The position numbers were made by a program, and so were the translations under genes. A stretch of DNA of 64,000 nucleotides from CBDCUW01 sp965222745 (GTDB lineage: Bacteria > Planctomycetota > Planctomycetia > Pirellulales > Pirellulaceae): contig CBDCUW010000004.1 in NCBI GenBank assembly GCA_965222745.1, positions 1,674,001-1,738,000 on the forward strand, in the 5' to 3' direction. Below are positions 9,496-19,098 of the stretch, in pieces (positions within the stretch are counted from its first letter, which is position 1; the number at the start of each line of letters is the position of its first letter). Under the pieces are notes generated by a model. It did not search any database. It was given only the letters and a program-made list of their open reading frames with translations, and was not told the origin of the DNA.

Positions 9496-10971
9496 TCACT
9501 TGCGTTTTCGAGGTTCCAGGTCGTTTTGTCGCACGGCGGACAGCTTGGCGGTCAGTTTCGCTTGAAAGGCCGCAACGGTCGCCTGATGCGCCGGGCTGGT
9601 CGCCAGGTTGGTGTATTGCTTCGGATCGGCCTTGGTATCGAACAACTCGATTCCCGCCGACGCGTCTTCCTTGTATTGGATGTACGCCCAGCGATCTTCG
9701 CGAAGCAAAAAACCTTTCCGCATCGGGGCGACACTGAACGCCGCATCGCGAACCTCGTAAGTCGGATCGTCCAACATCGGCGAAATGTCTTGGCCCTGCA
9801 GCCGGTCTTGCCGCGGCAATCCACACAGCGCGGCGGTGGTCGGATACAGATCGATCAGCTCGGTCAAGCTATGACAAACCGCCGGCTTCTTTCCGGGAAC
9901 GGCGATGATCAAGGGAACAGCTGACGATTCGTCGCGCAGCGAAACCTTTGCCCAAAAATCATGTTCGCCCAGATGGTAGCCGTGATCGCTGGTGAAGATG
10001 ACGATCGTTTTGTCTTCCAGACCGTTGTTTGTCAGCGCCCGCATGACTTTGCCAACCTGGGCGTCCATGAAAGCGACCGACGCGTAGTATCCGCCGACCG
10101 CCTTCTTTTGGCGGCGAATGTCCATTTTCATGTTGACGCTGGTTTTGTAGTTGATGCCGGCTTTGGGAATGTCATCCCAATCGCCGGCTACCTTTTCGGG
10201 CAACACCATCTTTTCGTAAGGAAGAAACGGATCGTAGTAAGGTCGCGGGGCCACAAACGGCACATGCGGCCGCACGAATCCAACTCCCAGCCAAAACGGT
10301 TTGTCCTTGTGCTTGGCGATCAGCTCAACCGCCTTGGCAGCCGTTTTGCCGTCGGAGTGCACCAGGTCGTCCCCGTCGGCTTCGACCACCACGAAGGTGT
10401 TGCCGCCAACCACCGGCTTCTTCCCGTCAGGATTGCCCTCCAACGTTTCGCCGTCACCGGGCGCTTTCCATTCCGGGCCGGGACTGTTGAACCGCTCGGT
10501 CCACGACAGTTGATCGTCGGCGCCGTTGTAGTGATTGTGTCGTCGGGCGTCGGCACCGATCTCGACCCCGCCCGGCACACCCATGTGAAAGATCTTGCTC
10601 ACCCGCGCCGCGTAGTAACCGTTGTTCTTGAAATGCTGCGACCAGGTAGCACGGTCACCGATTTGCGGTCGAGGATTCGTGTAACCCAACACCCCGGTTG
10701 CATGTGGATAGTAACCCGACATGAACGAGGCGCGCGACGGGCCACAGTAAGTTCCCTGACAAAAGGCGCGAGTGAATCGAGTTCCCTTGGCCGCGATCGC
10801 ATCGATATTGGGCGTTTTGCAAACCCTGTTTCCGTAGCACGACAAAGCGGTCGCGGTGAGGTCATCCGAAATGATGAACAGCACATTGAAACGCTGCGGC
10901 GGAGGCTGCGCCGGCGCCGGAGAAACACATCCCAGCACAACAAACAACAAGAAAAACAATCGATAGGTCAT
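9496..10971 (-). CDS. Sulfatase (iduronate-2-sulfatase-like)
   Basis: About 491 residues from the ATG at 10971, where the signal peptide begins (MTYRLFFLLFVVLGCVSPAPAQ); an in-frame start at 11010 is less likely. Core motifs are those of type I sulfatases: NVLFIISDDL with the metal-binding Asp pair, the formylglycine site CGPSRASFMSG (near residue 74), KPFWLGVGFVRPHVPF in the middle, and FTSDHGYHLGEHDFWAK. The active-site Cys is present, so an anaerobic sulfatase maturase or a formylglycine-generating enzyme would have to be encoded elsewhere. The HGYHLGEH pattern and overall length fit iduronate-2-sulfatase-like enzymes abundant in marine planctomycetes. The likely role is desulfation of algal or animal polysaccharides outside the cytoplasm. 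Confidence 0.93.
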   Translation of the reverse strand: MTYRLFFLLFVVLGCVSPAPAQPPPQRFNVLFIISDDLTATALSCYGNRVCKTPNIDAIAAKGTRFTRAFCQGTYCGPSRASFMSGYYPHATGVLGYTNPRPQIGDRATWSQHFKNNGYYAARVSKIFHMGVPGGVEIGADARRHNHYNGADDQLSWTERFNSPGPEWKAPGDGETLEGNPDGKKPVVGGNTFVVVEADGDDLVHSDGKTAAKAVELIAKHKDKPFWLGVGFVRPHVPFVAPRPYYDPFLPYEKMVLPEKVAGDWDDIPKAGINYKTSVNMKMDIRRQKKAVGGYYASVAFMDAQVGKVMRALTNNGLEDKTIVIFTSDHGYHLGEHDFWAKVSLRDESSAVPLIIAVPGKKPAVCHSLTELIDLYPTTAALCGLPRQDRLQGQDISPMLDDPTYEVRDAAFSVAPMRKGFLLREDRWAYIQYKEDASAGIELFDTKADPKQYTNLATSPAHQATVAAFQAKLTAKLSAVRQNDLEPRKRK

Positions 10972-11064
10972 GGCAATTTTGCTGGAGTGAAGGGATGCAC
11001 AAGGCGTCATTGTAGTCTCCCCAAACGGCCCTGGCTTCGTCTGTCTCCCCTATCCATCACCGTT

Positions 11065-11099
11065 GTAGGCCGGCTTGTCCCAAGTCGGCGATCCTGTAC
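11065..11099. repeat. 35-bp dispersed repeat, copy 1
   Basis: Bases 11065-11099 are identical over 35 positions to 26635-26669. The copy continues into a complementary arm, with GGCCGGCTTGTCCCAAGTCGG paired with the sequence near 11103-11124, making an imperfect hairpin. Both copies sit between genes and are followed within ~70 bases by ATGAACTGCC. This looks like a REP-type palindromic element. Confidence 0.65.
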
Positions 11100-11253
11100 T
11101 CACCGACTTGGGGACGAGTCGGCCCACAATGAACTGCCGCTAGCGGCAAAGCGCTTGACAGCCACAATTTGAAGACACGCTCTGAGCTTTTACCATCCGT
11201 CCTCGGTGCGCTCGAGGACGCTCACACAAAGGCACCAAGGCGCGAAGGTTGAT

Positions 11254-11706
11254 TTATCCACCTGTTGATTTGCGGAGAATCTTAACGTCAAGTAGATCCT
11301 TGTCGCGACCGGCGGCAAGTTTATTTGCAATCAGGTCTTCCAACGAAAGAACGGGCATTGCGATACCTTCGATTTCAATGTTGAGTCGACGTTGCCATGC
11401 ATCATCAAAAATCAAACCCGAAACGGACGTTAGAATATCGATTCGGCCAGGTGGAACACCTATTTGGAAAACAATGCCTGGTGAAGCGAGATCTTCCTCA
11501 GAAAGATCGTAAAGTGGCGCCCCAAAAGCCACCAACGCTTTCAGCATTCGCGGAGCAGTTTCATTGTCCGCTCGAATCCAAATATCTAGGTCGCCAGTTG
11601 CCCGCGGAACTCCGTGCGCAGCGACCGCATACGCACCGACGACAAGATAATCAACGTCCGCGACGGAGAGTTCGGACAACATGTCTTTGAAGTCGGGGTT
11701 GAACAA
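11254..11706 (-). CDS. Nucleotidyltransferase-fold protein (AbiEii/MNT-like)
   Basis: 150 residues. It contains the minimal nucleotidyltransferase signature: YLVVGAYAVAAHG (glycine-rich helix), RATGDLDIWI with the paired aspartates, and a third acidic position in GRIDILTSV. A C-terminal SLEDLIANKLAAGRDKDLLDV segment matches the conserved end of AbiEii-like proteins. Proteins of this family are often toxin halves of abortive-infection or toxin-antitoxin pairs, but also occur singly. Its 5' end overlaps the small gene at 11651-11887 by 56 bases on the same strand, an arrangement expected for a two-gene module. Function as a toxin is inference. Confidence 0.75.
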   Translation of the reverse strand: MFNPDFKDMLSELSVADVDYLVVGAYAVAAHGVPRATGDLDIWIRADNETAPRMLKALVAFGAPLYDLSEEDLASPGIVFQIGVPPGRIDILTSVSGLIFDDAWQRRLNIEIEGIAMPVLSLEDLIANKLAAGRDKDLLDVKILRKSTGG

Positions 11707-11887
11707 GCCGCCGTTCCTTGAAAGCCCACGCTGTTTGAGTAAGGGGCCAAACCATCAACACACCCTCCTCTGGTGAAAGCGCCAGCGGCGGATTTTCAGC
11801 TTGATCGCTCAAGCTGCATTTCCGAACAATACGTCGATCAGAACGAAGGGGTTCAGGTTGTTCCATCTTCTCGATTGTATCTGGCAT
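11651..11887 (-). CDS. Small conserved-looking partner of the nucleotidyltransferase
   Basis: 78 residues from the ATG at 11887, chosen because GGAG lies four bases upstream; further in-frame starts exist at 11905 and 11938 without a ribosome site. The protein begins MPDTIEKMEQPEPLRS, has a helical centre (SPEEGVLMVWPLTQTAWAFKE) and ends in a basic segment (RLQRHVVRTLRRGR). This pattern resembles small proteins encoded just upstream of NPDFxDML-type nucleotidyltransferases. It overlaps the next gene by 56 bases in another frame. It may be an antitoxin or accessory subunit; no catalytic motif is visible. Confidence 0.55.
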   Translation of the reverse strand: MPDTIEKMEQPEPLRSDRRIVRKCSLSDQAENPPLALSPEEGVLMVWPLTQTAWAFKERRLVQPRLQRHVVRTLRRGR

Positions 11888-12051
11888 CGGACTCCGAGGC
11901 GACATCGTTGCAAACGACCAGCCACCCGACCTCTTCATGTCTTGGCGTAAACCGAAAGCAGGGAACGATCTGCTTCACCGTTTGGGCGGTGCTTGGGGTA
12001 AACTGGAGTCTTCTTCCCACCTTGATCGCGATCCCCACCTGCGACGTTTCG

Positions 12052-15000
12052 ATGGCGTTACAATCCAAGCTTGATTCGGCGAACCCATGTGCGGCGCTAA
12101 GCCGCTGCTGGAAAGTCGTCGCGGCTCTGGTTTGCTGGTTGCCGCCGGCGGTCGTCGATGCGGCCGAAGTCCGTTATCGCCGCGATATCAAGCCGGTGCT
12201 CAAGGCCAAGTGTTTTTCTTGTCACGGCGCGCTCAAGCAAGAGGCGGGGCTGCGGCTCGACACAGTCGATTTGATGGTTTCCGGTGGTGATTCGGGGCCG
12301 GCGATCGTGGTCGGTGACGCTCAACAAAGCGAATTGATCGCTCGGGTCGCAGCGCACGGTGAATTCGAACGAATGCCACCCGATGGCGAGCCACTTTCAC
12401 CGCAGCAAATTCGTCGCTTTCAAGCCTGGATCGACTCCGGCGCGACCGCTCCCAAGAACGAATCGCCTCCATCAGATCCGCGTCATCATTGGGCGTTTCA
12501 ACCGCTTCGACCCGTCCACCCGCCGAAGCTGGATCGGCCGACCGGTTCGGCCGGCCATAACCACCATCCGATCGATCGTTTCATTCGCCGGCGATGGGCC
12601 AAGGCGGGGATCGCCGGCGCGCCGCCTGCTGATGCCACCATCTTGATCAGGCGGATGTTTTTTGATCTGCATGGATTGCCGCCGACTCCCGACGAAGTCG
12701 CGGTATGGAAAAAGCGAATCGAAACCGATCCGAGTGGGATCACAGCGCTGATCGATACACTTTTGGCCAGTCCACGCTACGGGGAACGCTGGGCGCAGCA
12801 TTGGTTGGACGTGGTGCGATACGCCGATACCCATGGGTACGAAGTCAACACGCCTCGACCCAATGCATGGCCTTATCGCGATTACGTGATCACCGCGCTG
12901 AATCAGGACAAACCGTACGATCGTTTTGTTGCCGAACAATTGGCCGGAGACGCTTTCGGGCAAGACGCTGCAACAGGATTCCTGGTCGCCGCCGCCGCGC
13001 TGTTGCCCGGTCAGATTGGCAAAGACGACGCATCGATCCGTTTGGCCCGGCAAGACTCATTGGATGAAATCATCATCGGAACCACCGCCACTTTCTTGGG
13101 CATGACGGTCGGTTGTGCCCGATGCCACGACCACAAGTTCGATCCGGTTTCTCAGCAAGACTACTACGCTCTGCAAGCTTTTTTTGCTGGCGTGGAATAT
13201 GGCCAGCGCGAAGTTCGGGACGATGACTATGCACAGCGACTTGCAGCTGCCGGCCAACTTCAATCCAAGATCGACCAGATGCGGCGGGAATTCGAGCAGT
13301 TTCGCCCCCGATCTTTTTCTGGCCGCACGGTGATCATCGACGACGAAGACCTTCAGCACGTCACGTTACTGAAAAACAAGAAAGGCCACGGAGTCAATCC
13401 TGAGGGTCGGCAGCGAGGCTATCAGGACGACGTGGGAGATGCGACTCGCGTCGGGAATCTCAGCCGCGGCCGCTACACGTGGTGGGCCAACCATCCGGCG
13501 GAAGACGTGTTCACCTGGAATCCCAACGTTGCGGGACGCTTTCGACTTTGGATTTCGTGGGGAGTGCATGGAAGTGGCGTGCACACTCACGACGCGAGGT
13601 ACGTCCTGGATCAAGACGGAGATCTGGCGACCAGCGACGATCAAACCGAAATCGCTCGCGCCGATCAGTACCGCTTCGTCGGTGTCACCGAAGGTCAAAC
13701 AGAAACAAAACCGATGTGGAGCGGATTGTTGGACGTCGGTGTCCACGAGTTTCAAAAAACGACACGTTTGATCCTTCGTGGCGGCGATACGAATACCGGA
13801 ATCACCGCCGATGCGATCGTCCTTCAGGAAGAAACGTCAAGTGACGCGCGACTTGCCGGGTCGCCGACCAATCGATTGCCACGGCTGCGCAGTCCGGTCG
13901 CCGCGGACGAGACAATCGAGTGTTTTGAACCGGTCGATGCGAGGTTTGTTCGGTTCACCTCCTTGGAAACGATCAACCAAAATCAACACGAACCCTGCAT
14001 CGATGAACTGGAGGTGTTTGGCGTCGGTGATGTAACGTCCAACATCGCGCTGGCCAGCCGTGGCAGCCGTGCCACGTCGTCGGGCAACTATGCCGGTGAT
14101 CCACAACACCAGTTGAAACACATTCACGATGGCCGTTACGGCAACAGCCGCAGCTGGATCTCGGATGAACATGGCCGCGGTTGGGTGCAGCTAGAATTTC
14201 CGCAGGTCACAACGATTGACCGCATCGCGTGGTCGCGCGATCGACAAGGGAAGTTCAAAGACCGCTTGCCGGTGCGGTACAAGATAGAAACGTCAATCGA
14301 CGGATCGGACTGGAAAGTCGTCGCCTCCTCCTCCGATCGTGCCTGGCATGACTCACCGCACGACGAAATTCAAAATATCCTTCGCCAGGGACGAACCGGT
14401 GACGGTGAAGCACTGACCGCGTTGGCGCGGCAGATTCGACAGACGGAGCAACAGCAAGCCGATCTTCGTAAGCCCACCATGGTGTTCGCGGGCATTTTTC
14501 GCGATGCCGATACGACGTTTGTTCTTCATCGCGGCGATCCGGAACAACCTGGCGCGGAGATCGGTCCGAGTGTGTTGCCGATCATCGGAAATCTGACGCT
14601 GGGCGCCGAAACCCCGGAACAGCAACGCCGGATTGAGTTGGCCGATTGGATCGCCTCACCTGAAAACCCGCTGACGGCGCGAGTGATGGTCAATCGGATT
14701 TGGCAAAACCACTTCGGCATCGGCCTGGTCGAAACAGCCAGCGACTTCGGTCTTGGTGGTGTGCCGCCAACCCATCCCGAACTGTTGGATTGGCTGAGTG
14801 GTGAATTCATCCGCAGCGGCTGGTCGATCAAGCACCTGCACCGAATGATCCTGTCGTCGCGAACCTATCAACAAAGTTCGGTTTGGAAACACCGCGACGA
14901 CGTGGCTGTCGATCCGGCCTCGGTCGATGCCGATGTTAAGTTACTGTGGCGTTTTCCCAACCGGCGACTGGAGGCCGAAGCGATCCGAGATGGCATGTTG

Positions 15001-15474
15001 CAGATCGCCGGCCAATTGAACCTGGAAACGGGCGGTCCGGGATTCGATTTTTTCAAGACTCGCGGCGGTTTGACAGGGTTCCCGCCGGTCGAGGACTTTG
15101 GCGCAAGCCAGCTGCGCCGAATGATCTACGCCCACAAAATTCGCATGGAACCGGTGCCCGTTTTCGGTGCGTTCGATTGTCCCGATGCCGGTTTGCCGAC
15201 ACCGCGGCGAAGCCAGTCCACGACGGCGATTCAAGCGTTGAATCTGTTCAACAGCCCGTTCGTGATCAGTCAAGCGGATGCATTTGCCGACCGCGTGAGA
15301 AGAGATTCCGGCGGATCGATCGACCGGCAGATCACCCTGGCATTTCGTCTAGCGCTCGGACGCGCGCCGCGCGAGGACGAACGGGCCAGCGTCACCGAAG
15401 TGGTGGAGCAGCACGGACTTGCCACACTCTGCCGAGTGTTATTGAACTGTAACGAGTTTCTTTTTGTGCCATGA
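12052..15474 (+). CDS. PSCyt1/DUF1549/DUF1553 protein with golvesin-like and F5/8-C domains
   Basis: 1140 residues from the ATG at 12052; a longer open frame from 11773 has no plausible coding content before this Met. A hydrophobic signal segment (VVAALVCWLPPAVVDA) comes first. CFSCH near residue 53 marks the planctomycete cytochrome-c domain. DUF1549 spans ~170-385 (GERWAQHWLDVVRYADTHG, then CARCHDHKFDPVSQQDYY). Residues ~425-595 resemble a golvesin C-terminal-like domain (GRYTWWANHPAEDVFTWN). Residues ~625-760 look like an F5/8 type C (discoidin) domain. DUF1553 (~865-1130) ends the protein with LCRVLLNCNEFLFVP. The binding domains suggest attachment to carbohydrate. The stop overlaps the next start as ATGA. 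Confidence 0.9.
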   Translation: MALQSKLDSANPCAALSRCWKVVAALVCWLPPAVVDAAEVRYRRDIKPVLKAKCFSCHGALKQEAGLRLDTVDLMVSGGDSGPAIVVGDAQQSELIARVAAHGEFERMPPDGEPLSPQQIRRFQAWIDSGATAPKNESPPSDPRHHWAFQPLRPVHPPKLDRPTGSAGHNHHPIDRFIRRRWAKAGIAGAPPADATILIRRMFFDLHGLPPTPDEVAVWKKRIETDPSGITALIDTLLASPRYGERWAQHWLDVVRYADTHGYEVNTPRPNAWPYRDYVITALNQDKPYDRFVAEQLAGDAFGQDAATGFLVAAAALLPGQIGKDDASIRLARQDSLDEIIIGTTATFLGMTVGCARCHDHKFDPVSQQDYYALQAFFAGVEYGQREVRDDDYAQRLAAAGQLQSKIDQMRREFEQFRPRSFSGRTVIIDDEDLQHVTLLKNKKGHGVNPEGRQRGYQDDVGDATRVGNLSRGRYTWWANHPAEDVFTWNPNVAGRFRLWISWGVHGSGVHTHDARYVLDQDGDLATSDDQTEIARADQYRFVGVTEGQTETKPMWSGLLDVGVHEFQKTTRLILRGGDTNTGITADAIVLQEETSSDARLAGSPTNRLPRLRSPVAADETIECFEPVDARFVRFTSLETINQNQHEPCIDELEVFGVGDVTSNIALASRGSRATSSGNYAGDPQHQLKHIHDGRYGNSRSWISDEHGRGWVQLEFPQVTTIDRIAWSRDRQGKFKDRLPVRYKIETSIDGSDWKVVASSSDRAWHDSPHDEIQNILRQGRTGDGEALTALARQIRQTEQQQADLRKPTMVFAGIFRDADTTFVLHRGDPEQPGAEIGPSVLPIIGNLTLGAETPEQQRRIELADWIASPENPLTARVMVNRIWQNHFGIGLVETASDFGLGGVPPTHPELLDWLSGEFIRSGWSIKHLHRMILSSRTYQQSSVWKHRDDVAVDPASVDADVKLLWRFPNRRLEAEAIRDGMLQIAGQLNLETGGPGFDFFKTRGGLTGFPPVEDFGASQLRRMIYAHKIRMEPVPVFGAFDCPDAGLPTPRRSQSTTAIQALNLFNSPFVISQADAFADRVRRDSGGSIDRQITLAFRLALGRAPREDERASVTEVVEQHGLATLCRVLLNCNEFLFVP

Positions 15475-16970
15475 ATCATCCACTGCATCCATCGGCAGCC
15501 CTCCAGCGCTCCGCTACCACGCTGAGTTTGACCGGGCGTGGTCTGCTTGGTCGACGTGATTTTTTGGGACAGACCGTGTCGGGACTCAGCGGCATCGCCC
15601 TGGCCAGCCTGCTGGGCCGCGAAGGAATGTTGGCGGGCCAGAGCATTTCGATCGATTCATCACGTCCTCACGCCCCACGGCCGGCGCACCATGTTGCCAA
15701 AGCAAAAAACGTCTTGGTGATCTTTTGCGCCGGCGCTTGCAGCCAGCTGGAAACGTATGACTATAAACCGGAATTGATTCGCCGCGACGGCATGCCGCTG
15801 AAAGGCGGACCGGCAGTGACGTTTCAAGGACCGTCGGGAAATCTGGCTCGTCCCCAATACGATTTTCGGCCTCGCGGCCAATGCGGAAAAATGGTCTCTG
15901 ACATGATTCCGCACCTGGGCGATATTGTCGATGACGTCGCTTTCGTGCACACGTTGACCAACAAATCGAACACCCACGGACCGGCCGAAAACTTTCTTTC
16001 CACCGGCTTTGTTTTGGACGGTTTTCCAAGCATCGGAGCATGGGTCACTTACGCGTTGGGAACAGAAAACCAAGACTTGCCGGCGTTTGTTGCCATTCCC
16101 GATCCGCGCGGCGTGCCGCAAGCCAGCGTCAACAACTGGGGTCCGGGGTTCTTGCCGGCCGTGTTCCAGGGCACCCCTTTCAACAGCAGCAAACCGATCG
16201 AAAATCTTCGTCGTCCCAGCGGTATCGGCACCCGACAAGACAACGCGGCACAGACGCTGCTGAAAAGGATGAACGAAGAGCATCTGCGTAGAAATCCAGA
16301 CGATTCACAGCTTGCCGCGCGAATCGCCAGCTACGAACTGGCGGCAAAAATGCAGCTGTCGGTGCCGAAGATCACCGACCTGTCCTCGGAGTCCGCCGCC
16401 ACGCTAAGCATGTACGGAGCGGATTCGAAGAACGAAACCAAGGCAGCCTTTGCCCGCAACGCGATTCTTGCCCGGCGGCTGATCGAAAACGGCGTCCGGT
16501 TCGTGCAGTTGTTCAACGGCGCTTATGCCAGCAGCGGACGGTTGAATTGGGACGGCCACCAGAAACTTCGCGAGCAATATGACGTGCACGGCGAAGTCCT
16601 TGACCAACCCGCCGCCGCCTTATTCAAGGATCTGAAGCAACGCGGCCTGCTGGAAGAAACGCTGGTCGTTTGGTGTACCGAGTTTGGGCGGATGCCGATG
16701 TTCCAGAAAGGGGCCAAGGGACGCGATCACAATCCGCAGGGATTCACTGCCTGGCTGGGAGGCGCGGGTGTTAAAAAAGGTGTCAGCTACGGAGTCACCG
16801 ACGAACTTGGATTCAAAGCGGTCGAAAACGTTTCCTCGATCCACGACCTGAACGCCACAATCCTGCATCTGCTTGGCCTGGACCACACGCGATTGACGTT
16901 CCGTCACAATGGAATCGATCGACGGCTGACCGACGTGCATGGCCACGTCTTGAACGAGCTGTTGGCGTGA
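15471..16970 (+). CDS. DUF1501 Tat-exported protein (second copy)
   Basis: 499 residues. Twin-arginine signal LLGRRDFLGQTVSGLSGIALASLLG. DUF1501 hallmarks are NVLVIFCAGACSQLETYDYKP, EFGRMPMFQKGAKGRDHNPQG and RRLTDVHGHVLNELL. It starts with the four-base ATGA overlap after the PSCyt gene, so the pair is translationally coupled. It is paralogous to the gene at 3304-4761 but clearly diverged, so the two PSCyt/DUF1501 pairs are separate systems rather than a recent duplication. Molecular activity unknown. Confidence 0.9.
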   Translation: MNHPLHPSAALQRSATTLSLTGRGLLGRRDFLGQTVSGLSGIALASLLGREGMLAGQSISIDSSRPHAPRPAHHVAKAKNVLVIFCAGACSQLETYDYKPELIRRDGMPLKGGPAVTFQGPSGNLARPQYDFRPRGQCGKMVSDMIPHLGDIVDDVAFVHTLTNKSNTHGPAENFLSTGFVLDGFPSIGAWVTYALGTENQDLPAFVAIPDPRGVPQASVNNWGPGFLPAVFQGTPFNSSKPIENLRRPSGIGTRQDNAAQTLLKRMNEEHLRRNPDDSQLAARIASYELAAKMQLSVPKITDLSSESAATLSMYGADSKNETKAAFARNAILARRLIENGVRFVQLFNGAYASSGRLNWDGHQKLREQYDVHGEVLDQPAAALFKDLKQRGLLEETLVVWCTEFGRMPMFQKGAKGRDHNPQGFTAWLGGAGVKKGVSYGVTDELGFKAVENVSSIHDLNATILHLLGLDHTRLTFRHNGIDRRLTDVHGHVLNELLA

Positions 16971-17007
16971 GGACAGAAAAGGCGCACTGCACCCTGCCGG
17001 AAACAAA

Positions 17008-18210
17008 ATGAAACACAACGACGCCGTTTATGCCATCGCCACGATGGACACCAAAGGGCAGGAACTTGCCTACGTCGCCGCGCGGCTGCGAGCCGCCGGT
17101 GTCGAAGTGAAAACGGTTGACGTTGGTGTTCAGGCCGATCCCACGGTTTCGCCCGACGTCGACCGCAGCAAGGTTCTCGGTGAAACGGCCATTGACCCCC
17201 AGGGTGATCGAGGCACCGCAGTCACGGCGATGGGCGAGGCCCTTCGTGAATACCTGACGCGGCAATGTCAAACGGGCGGCGTCGCCGGCGTGATCGGCAT
17301 CGGTGGCAGCGGCGGCACGGCGATAATCACCCGCGCCATGCGAGCACTGCCGATCGGGCTGCCGAAACTGATGGTATCGACGGTGGCCAGCGGCAACACC
17401 GCCCCCTATGTCGATTGCAGTGACCTGACGCTGATGTATTCCGTGGTCGACGTCGCCGGTTTGAACGCGGTTTCTGAGAAAGTGCTGGCCAACGCGGCCC
17501 ACGCCATGGCCGGAATGGTCTCGCACCCCACGCCGCCCAGTCAATCGGCGCCCGCGCTGGGAATGACGATGTTTGGCGTCACCACGCCTTGCGTGACGGC
17601 GGTACGACAGTCGCTGGAAGGTCGCGGTTTTGATTGCCTGGTATTTCACGCCACCGGCGCCGGTGGCCGGGCGATGGAGCAGCTTGTCGAATCGGGTTTG
17701 ATCGAAGGTGTGTTGGACATTTCGACCACCGAGGTTGCCGACCAGGTGGTGGGCGGAGTTTTTCCGGCCGGAGCCGATCGGTTCGAACGATTGTTGCAGC
17801 AGCGCATTCCGCTGGTGATCAGCGTCGGCGCTTTGGACATGGTCAACTTTGGCGCGATCGATACCGTTCCTGAAAAATTTCGTGATCGCAACCTGCACGT
17901 TCACAACGCGCAGGTGACGTTGATGCGAACCAACGTCGAAGAAAATCGTCAAATCGCCCGCTGGATTGCCGGAAAACTGAATCAATCAACCGCTCCGGTC
18001 ACGCTGTTGATTCCCGAAGGGGGCGTTTCGATGATTGACGCACCTGGCCAGCCGTTTCACGATCCCCAGGCAAATGCGACACTGTTTGATGAACTTCAAT
18101 CGCAGATCCAACGGGCGCCGTCGCGGCAGGTGATCCGATTGCACCACCACATCAACGACCCTGAGTTTGCAGCGGCGCTGGTCGAACATTTCTTTCAGCT
18201 TCACGGTTAA
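17008..18210 (+). CDS. Tm-1-like ATP-binding / UPF0261 family protein
   Basis: 400 residues with no signal peptide. It starts AVYAIATMDTKGQELAYVA, has a GVIGIGGSGGTAIITRAM nucleotide-binding-like loop, KLMVSTVASGNTAPYVD, and FHATGAGGRAMEQLVESG in the C-terminal half. These are the signatures of the UPF0261/Tm-1-like family; plant Tm-1 blocks tobamovirus replication, but the bacterial role is not known. GGAAA lies upstream of the ATG. The next gene (PEP-hydrolase family) begins 12 bases after the stop; this gene pair recurs in bacteria and is sometimes fused, suggesting a joint metabolic role. It follows the DUF1501 gene by 37 bases and may be co-transcribed. Confidence 0.88.
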   Translation: MKHNDAVYAIATMDTKGQELAYVAARLRAAGVEVKTVDVGVQADPTVSPDVDRSKVLGETAIDPQGDRGTAVTAMGEALREYLTRQCQTGGVAGVIGIGGSGGTAIITRAMRALPIGLPKLMVSTVASGNTAPYVDCSDLTLMYSVVDVAGLNAVSEKVLANAAHAMAGMVSHPTPPSQSAPALGMTMFGVTTPCVTAVRQSLEGRGFDCLVFHATGAGGRAMEQLVESGLIEGVLDISTTEVADQVVGGVFPAGADRFERLLQQRIPLVISVGALDMVNFGAIDTVPEKFRDRNLHVHNAQVTLMRTNVEENRQIARWIAGKLNQSTAPVTLLIPEGGVSMIDAPGQPFHDPQANATLFDELQSQIQRAPSRQVIRLHHHINDPEFAAALVEHFFQLHG

Positions 18211-18222
18211 CTCCGACGATCC

Positions 18223-19050
18223 ATGGCAGAATCCAGAGAATCGATCCTGGGCCGATTTCGAGAAAAAATCGCCTCCGGCAAACCGATCATCGGCGGCGGC
18301 GCCGGCACGGGAATCAGTGCCAAGTGCGAAGAAGCGGGTGGAATCGACCTGATCGTGATCTACAACTCCGGCCGCTTTCGAATGGCCGGGCGAGGATCCC
18401 TTGCCGGGTTGATGCCCTACGGAAACGCCAACGCGATCGTCAAAGAAATGGCTCACGAAGTGATCACGGCGGTCCAGCGGACTCCAGTTCTGGCCGGTGT
18501 CTGCGGTACCGATCCGTTCATGCTGCGAGACCCATTCTTGCGCGAGCTGAAGGAACTTGGTTTCGCCGGTATCCAGAATTTTCCCACGGTGGGGCTGATT
18601 GACGGAACGCTGCGAGCTGGCTTGGAAGAAACCGGCATGGGTTTTGACTTGGAGGTGCAGTGCATTGCCGCCGCCGCTCAGTTGGACATGTTGACCACAC
18701 CCTACGCGTTTGATCCGCAGCAGGCTGCCGAACTGACCCGCGCCGGCGCGGACATCATTGTGGCCCACATGGGATTGACCACCAGCGGGTCGATCGGCGC
18801 CGAAACCGCTCGTACCTTGGATGACTGCGTGGTGGATGTTACAAACATCGCCGCGGCGGCACGCGAGGTTCGTGAAGATGTCATCGTCTTGTGTCATGGC
18901 GGTCCGATCGCCATGCCCGAAGACGCCCAGTTCATGCTCCAACAAGTCGACGGAATCGACGGCTTTTACGGCGCCAGTTCGATGGAACGCCTGCCGACGG
19001 AAATCGCGTTGACGGCTCAAGTTGAAAAGTTCACTCAGATCCGGCGTTGA
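18223..19050 (+). CDS. Phosphoenolpyruvate hydrolase-family TIM-barrel protein
   Basis: 275 residues, cytoplasmic. The protein begins ILGRFREKIASGKPIIGGGAG, then GGIDLIVIYNSGRFRMAGRG, PVLAGVCGTDPFM, GIQNFPTVGLIDG and IIVAHMGLTTSGSIGA. It ends with the barrel segment GFYGASSMERLP. These motifs define the PEP-hydrolase family (related to isocitrate lyase/PEP mutase barrels), usually encoded beside or fused to Tm-1-like proteins, as here. Enzymatic activity is uncharacterised in most members. Length is normal for a stand-alone domain. Confidence 0.88.
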   Translation: MAESRESILGRFREKIASGKPIIGGGAGTGISAKCEEAGGIDLIVIYNSGRFRMAGRGSLAGLMPYGNANAIVKEMAHEVITAVQRTPVLAGVCGTDPFMLRDPFLRELKELGFAGIQNFPTVGLIDGTLRAGLEETGMGFDLEVQCIAAAAQLDMLTTPYAFDPQQAAELTRAGADIIVAHMGLTTSGSIGAETARTLDDCVVDVTNIAAAAREVREDVIVLCHGGPIAMPEDAQFMLQQVDGIDGFYGASSMERLPTEIALTAQVEKFTQIRR

Positions 19051-19098
19051 AAAACGCTTGAGTGAAAAACCGCGCGATCCATCGGTCGAGAAGGAGTG

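Noticed and set aside
9961..11172. Plus-strand frame opposite the sulfatase
   Set aside because: Antisense shadow of an unambiguous sulfatase gene.
11773..12051. Upstream extension of the second PSCyt gene
   Set aside because: The signal peptide starts at 12052; the preceding part has no protein-like features and runs opposite the small gene at 11651-11887.
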